This document shows, in pieces, positions 7,037-7,855 of a stretch of DNA of 7,855 nucleotides. The position numbers and the translations under genes were made by a program. This DNA comes from Promethearchaeota archaeon (lineage in GTDB: Archaea; Asgardarchaeota; Lokiarchaeia; Sigyniarchaeales; SOKP01): contig JAUWNA010000078.1 in assembly GCA_030612905.1 (NCBI GenBank), positions 1 through 7,855 of the forward strand, in the 5' to 3' direction. Below the pieces are notes generated by a model. It worked only from the letters and a program-made list of their open reading frames with translations, was not told the DNA's origin and searched no databases. Every line of letters starts with the position of its first letter. Position 1 is the stretch's first letter.

Positions 7037-7159
7037 CTAAAATTTTTTATAACTTCTTTTTAAACCTTCTAAAGAATAATTCTTCCTACTTATTACAATC
7101 AGAGTGATGCCTATAATTGAAATTACGCAAAAAAGTATAAATAGAGAGAGGACGTACAA
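7037..7159 (-). pseudogene. Possible small transmembrane ORF or C-terminal remnant of a membrane protein
   Basis: The minus strand is open from 7261 to a TAG at 7039-7037 with no ATG or GTG; the only usual start is TTG at 7159, giving 40 residues. The translation is protein-like: a hydrophobic helix (YVLSLFILFCVISIIGITLI) followed by a basic tail (RKNYSLEGLKRSYKKF), the classic shape of a membrane anchor with a positive cytoplasmic end. Upstream in the same frame the direct repeats would read as a repetitive YIYS peptide and a Phe run, which does not look like a real protein. It may be the tail of a decayed larger gene, a real single-helix microprotein starting at TTG, or chance: AT-rich DNA readily encodes hydrophobic stretches. 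The basic, non-hydrophobic tail argues mildly against chance. Confidence 0.25.
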
Positions 7160-7177
7160 GTATGTCCAGATTTTAAG

Positions 7178-7251
7178 TAACTGTAAATATATTTTAGTTT
7201 TAAAATATATATAACTGTAAATATAACTGTAAATATATTTTAGTTTTAAAA
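7178..7251. repeat. 28-bp direct repeat with a tandem 12-bp unit
   Basis: The 28 bases at 7178-7205 recur exactly at 7224-7251, offset by 46 bp. Within this, the unit AACTGTAAATAT occurs at 7179-7190 and then twice in direct tandem at 7213-7224 and 7225-7236. The second long copy ends in an 11-base A-tract. The block sits immediately upstream of the small gene at 7264, so it may be an operator array or a replication-slippage product. Confidence 0.85.
7202..7214 (+). promoter_or_regulatory. Possible TATA box for the small gene, inside the repeat block
   Basis: AAAATATATATAA lies between the two long repeat copies, about 50-60 bp before the ATG at 7264. If it is used, transcription would begin in or near the second repeat copy, so a factor bound to the repeats could block or assist initiation. 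Confidence 0.35.
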
Positions 7252-7263
7252 AAAAAAAGAATT

Positions 7264-7518
7264 ATGCCCGAAACTAACGATAATAATTACAAGAAAACCG
7301 TAAGAAACTTCAAGGGAAGGATGGAATTTATGAATAAAACGCCCACTGAAGATGCAGTTAAAATTTTCTTCGAAATTTGCGACTTTGGTATAAATAATTA
7401 CATTAGGATTGAAAAAGAAAGGTTTCCAAATAAATCAATTAAAGAAATTGTTTTGGAAATGCACAAATTTCGCGAAAAAAAAAAGATAATAGGAAGAAAA
7501 AATATTAATGTCTGGTGA
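7264..7518 (+). CDS. Small helical protein of unknown function
   Basis: This 84-residue basic protein has a polar N-terminus (1-22), a helix with TPTEDAVKIFFEICDFGINN (about 26-45), a helix IRIEKERF, the turn PNKS, and a last helix KEIVLEMHKFREKKK, then a basic tail ending in W. I cannot name it. The pattern of helix, FG, basic helix, (R/K)xxPxxSxxEI loosely recalls small bacterial proteins encoded beside nucleotidyltransferase or toxin genes, but no such partner is here, so the resemblance is weak. ATG 7264 gives the longest form. ATG 7330 (residue 23) is preceded by a purine-rich GGAAGG about nine bases upstream and would give 62 residues beginning right at the helical core, so it is a credible alternative. 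The N-terminal 22 residues look less protein-like. It converges on the transporter gene, with a hairpin and T-tracts between. Confidence 0.6.
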   Translation: MPETNDNNYKKTVRNFKGRMEFMNKTPTEDAVKIFFEICDFGINNYIRIEKERFPNKSIKEIVLEMHKFREKKKIIGRKNINVW

Positions 7519-7580
7519 ACTATTTTAAACAAATTAATGGCTATTAAAATAGTTTAGATCTCATTATTTCTTTTTTTGAT
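7518..7580 (+). terminator. Hairpin and T-tract between the convergent small gene and transporter
   Basis: AACTATTTTAA (7518-7528) and TTAAAATAGTT (7544-7554) are perfect 11-bp inverted arms around a 15-base loop, starting at the last base of the small gene's stop. T-rich sequence follows at 7561-7579, including a run of seven T. This is a likely end of the plus-strand transcript. The stem is A/T-only apart from one pair, so it is weak by bacterial standards. Confidence 0.5.
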
Positions 7581-7585
7581 CCTTT

Positions 7586-7855
7586 TTAACTAATCAAACT
7601 CAAAATTGACGAAACAATCGACTTAATGCTAATAACTAAGAGAAAACAAAAAACAAGGATCTGAAATTTCTTTATAGGAATTTTAGGGGTAATTTTATGG
7701 CCAAGTTTAGCCCCGAGGAATATAATTGGAAAAGCTAATAAAAATATTAATAGTAGTTCGCTTGGGAATAATCCTTCAATTAAATAGAATGGAATTCTTG
7801 AAACGGAAAGTACTGTTCCAATAGCAGCAAAATTTCCGATAAAACTTTCTCTATA
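7586..7855 (-). CDS. TauE/SafE-family membrane transporter, C-terminal part (partial)
   Basis: The frame is open from the window edge to a TAA at 7588-7586, giving the last 89 residues. It starts inside the family's C-terminal half with a segment containing FIGNFAAIGTVLSVSRIPFY, where a Gly-rich stretch and the R-x-P-x-Y turn match the C-terminal repeat of TauE/SafE (DUF81) proteins. Then come a hydrophobic helix (ELLLIFLLAFPIIFLGAKLG, with the typical small-residue G-x-x-x-G exit), a basic loop with KITPKIPIKKF and a final helix FQILVFCFLLVISIKSIV before the end. Full-length family members have about 250-300 residues and 7-9 helices, so roughly two-thirds lies beyond the window. Such proteins are proposed exporters of sulfite, sulfoacetate or other organic anions; the substrate here cannot be told. 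The call rests on pattern recognition of a short piece. Confidence 0.7.
   Translation of the reverse strand, partial: YRESFIGNFAAIGTVLSVSRIPFYLIEGLFPSELLLIFLLAFPIIFLGAKLGHKITPKIPIKKFQILVFCFLLVISIKSIVSSILSLIS

Larger units (their letters stand above)
6944..7263. other. 320-bp gap between the acyl-CoA dehydrogenase and the small gene
   Basis: The gap holds, in order, a T-rich tract after the dehydrogenase stop, the 12-bp palindrome CTTAAATTTAAG at 6983-6994, a minus-strand open frame encoding a membrane helix (7037-7159, itemised separately), and a block of direct repeats with an A/T box that runs into an 11-base A-tract just before the next gene. No tRNA-like or other RNA gene was recognised. 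Confidence 0.6.

Noticed and set aside
7178..7251. CRISPR array
   Set aside because: There are only two full copies of the 28-bp unit, the 18-bp sequence between them contains part of the repeat itself, and no cas genes are nearby.

Overview
The window reads as a piece of an Asgard (Lokiarchaeota-like) archaeal chromosome. The DNA is very AT-rich, intergenic spaces are short and full of A/T boxes, and recognisable Shine-Dalgarno sequences are mostly absent. Two genes have eukaryote-signature content: an Arf-type small GTPase fused behind a longin-like domain, and a membrane-anchored protein whose middle resembles the EAP30 (Vps22/SNF8) core of ESCRT-II. The assignment rests on gene content and base composition only; no rRNA or other marker gene is present.

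Layout. At 180-821 (-) is a helical coiled-coil protein of unknown function. It diverges across a 234-bp A/T-rich spacer from the longin-GTPase at 1056-1940 (+). The GTPase is followed after 87 bp by a four-domain phosphohexomutase with a GTG start at 2028-3791 (+). The mutase converges, with 39 bp between stops, on the ESCRT-II-like membrane protein at 3831-5507 (-). That gene shares a divergent promoter region with an acyl-CoA dehydrogenase at 5696-6943 (+), whose catalytic glutamate sits in the isovaleryl/long-chain-type position. A 320-bp gap (6944-7263) holds a T-tract terminator, a possible minus-strand transmembrane ORF or gene remnant (7037-7159), and a cluster of direct and tandem repeats just before a small helical-protein gene (7264-7518, +). 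The window ends inside the C-terminal part of a TauE/SafE-family transporter (7586-7855, -).

How the genes may work together. No single pathway is visible. The GTPase and the EAP30-like protein both point to membrane-remodelling or trafficking-like machinery, and the coiled-coil protein diverging from the GTPase is a candidate partner by position only. The mutase (sugar-phosphate metabolism), the acyl-CoA dehydrogenase (acyl-CoA oxidation) and the transporter look like ordinary metabolic neighbours.

The strongest candidate for something new is the 3831-5507 protein. It has one N-terminal membrane helix, a charged coiled coil, an EAP30-like tandem winged helix, a basic Lys/Pro-rich linker and a second tandem winged-helix module, so it may be an ESCRT-II-like assembly built into one membrane-tethered polypeptide. 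This comes from reading the protein and comparing it with remembered family sequences. No search was run.
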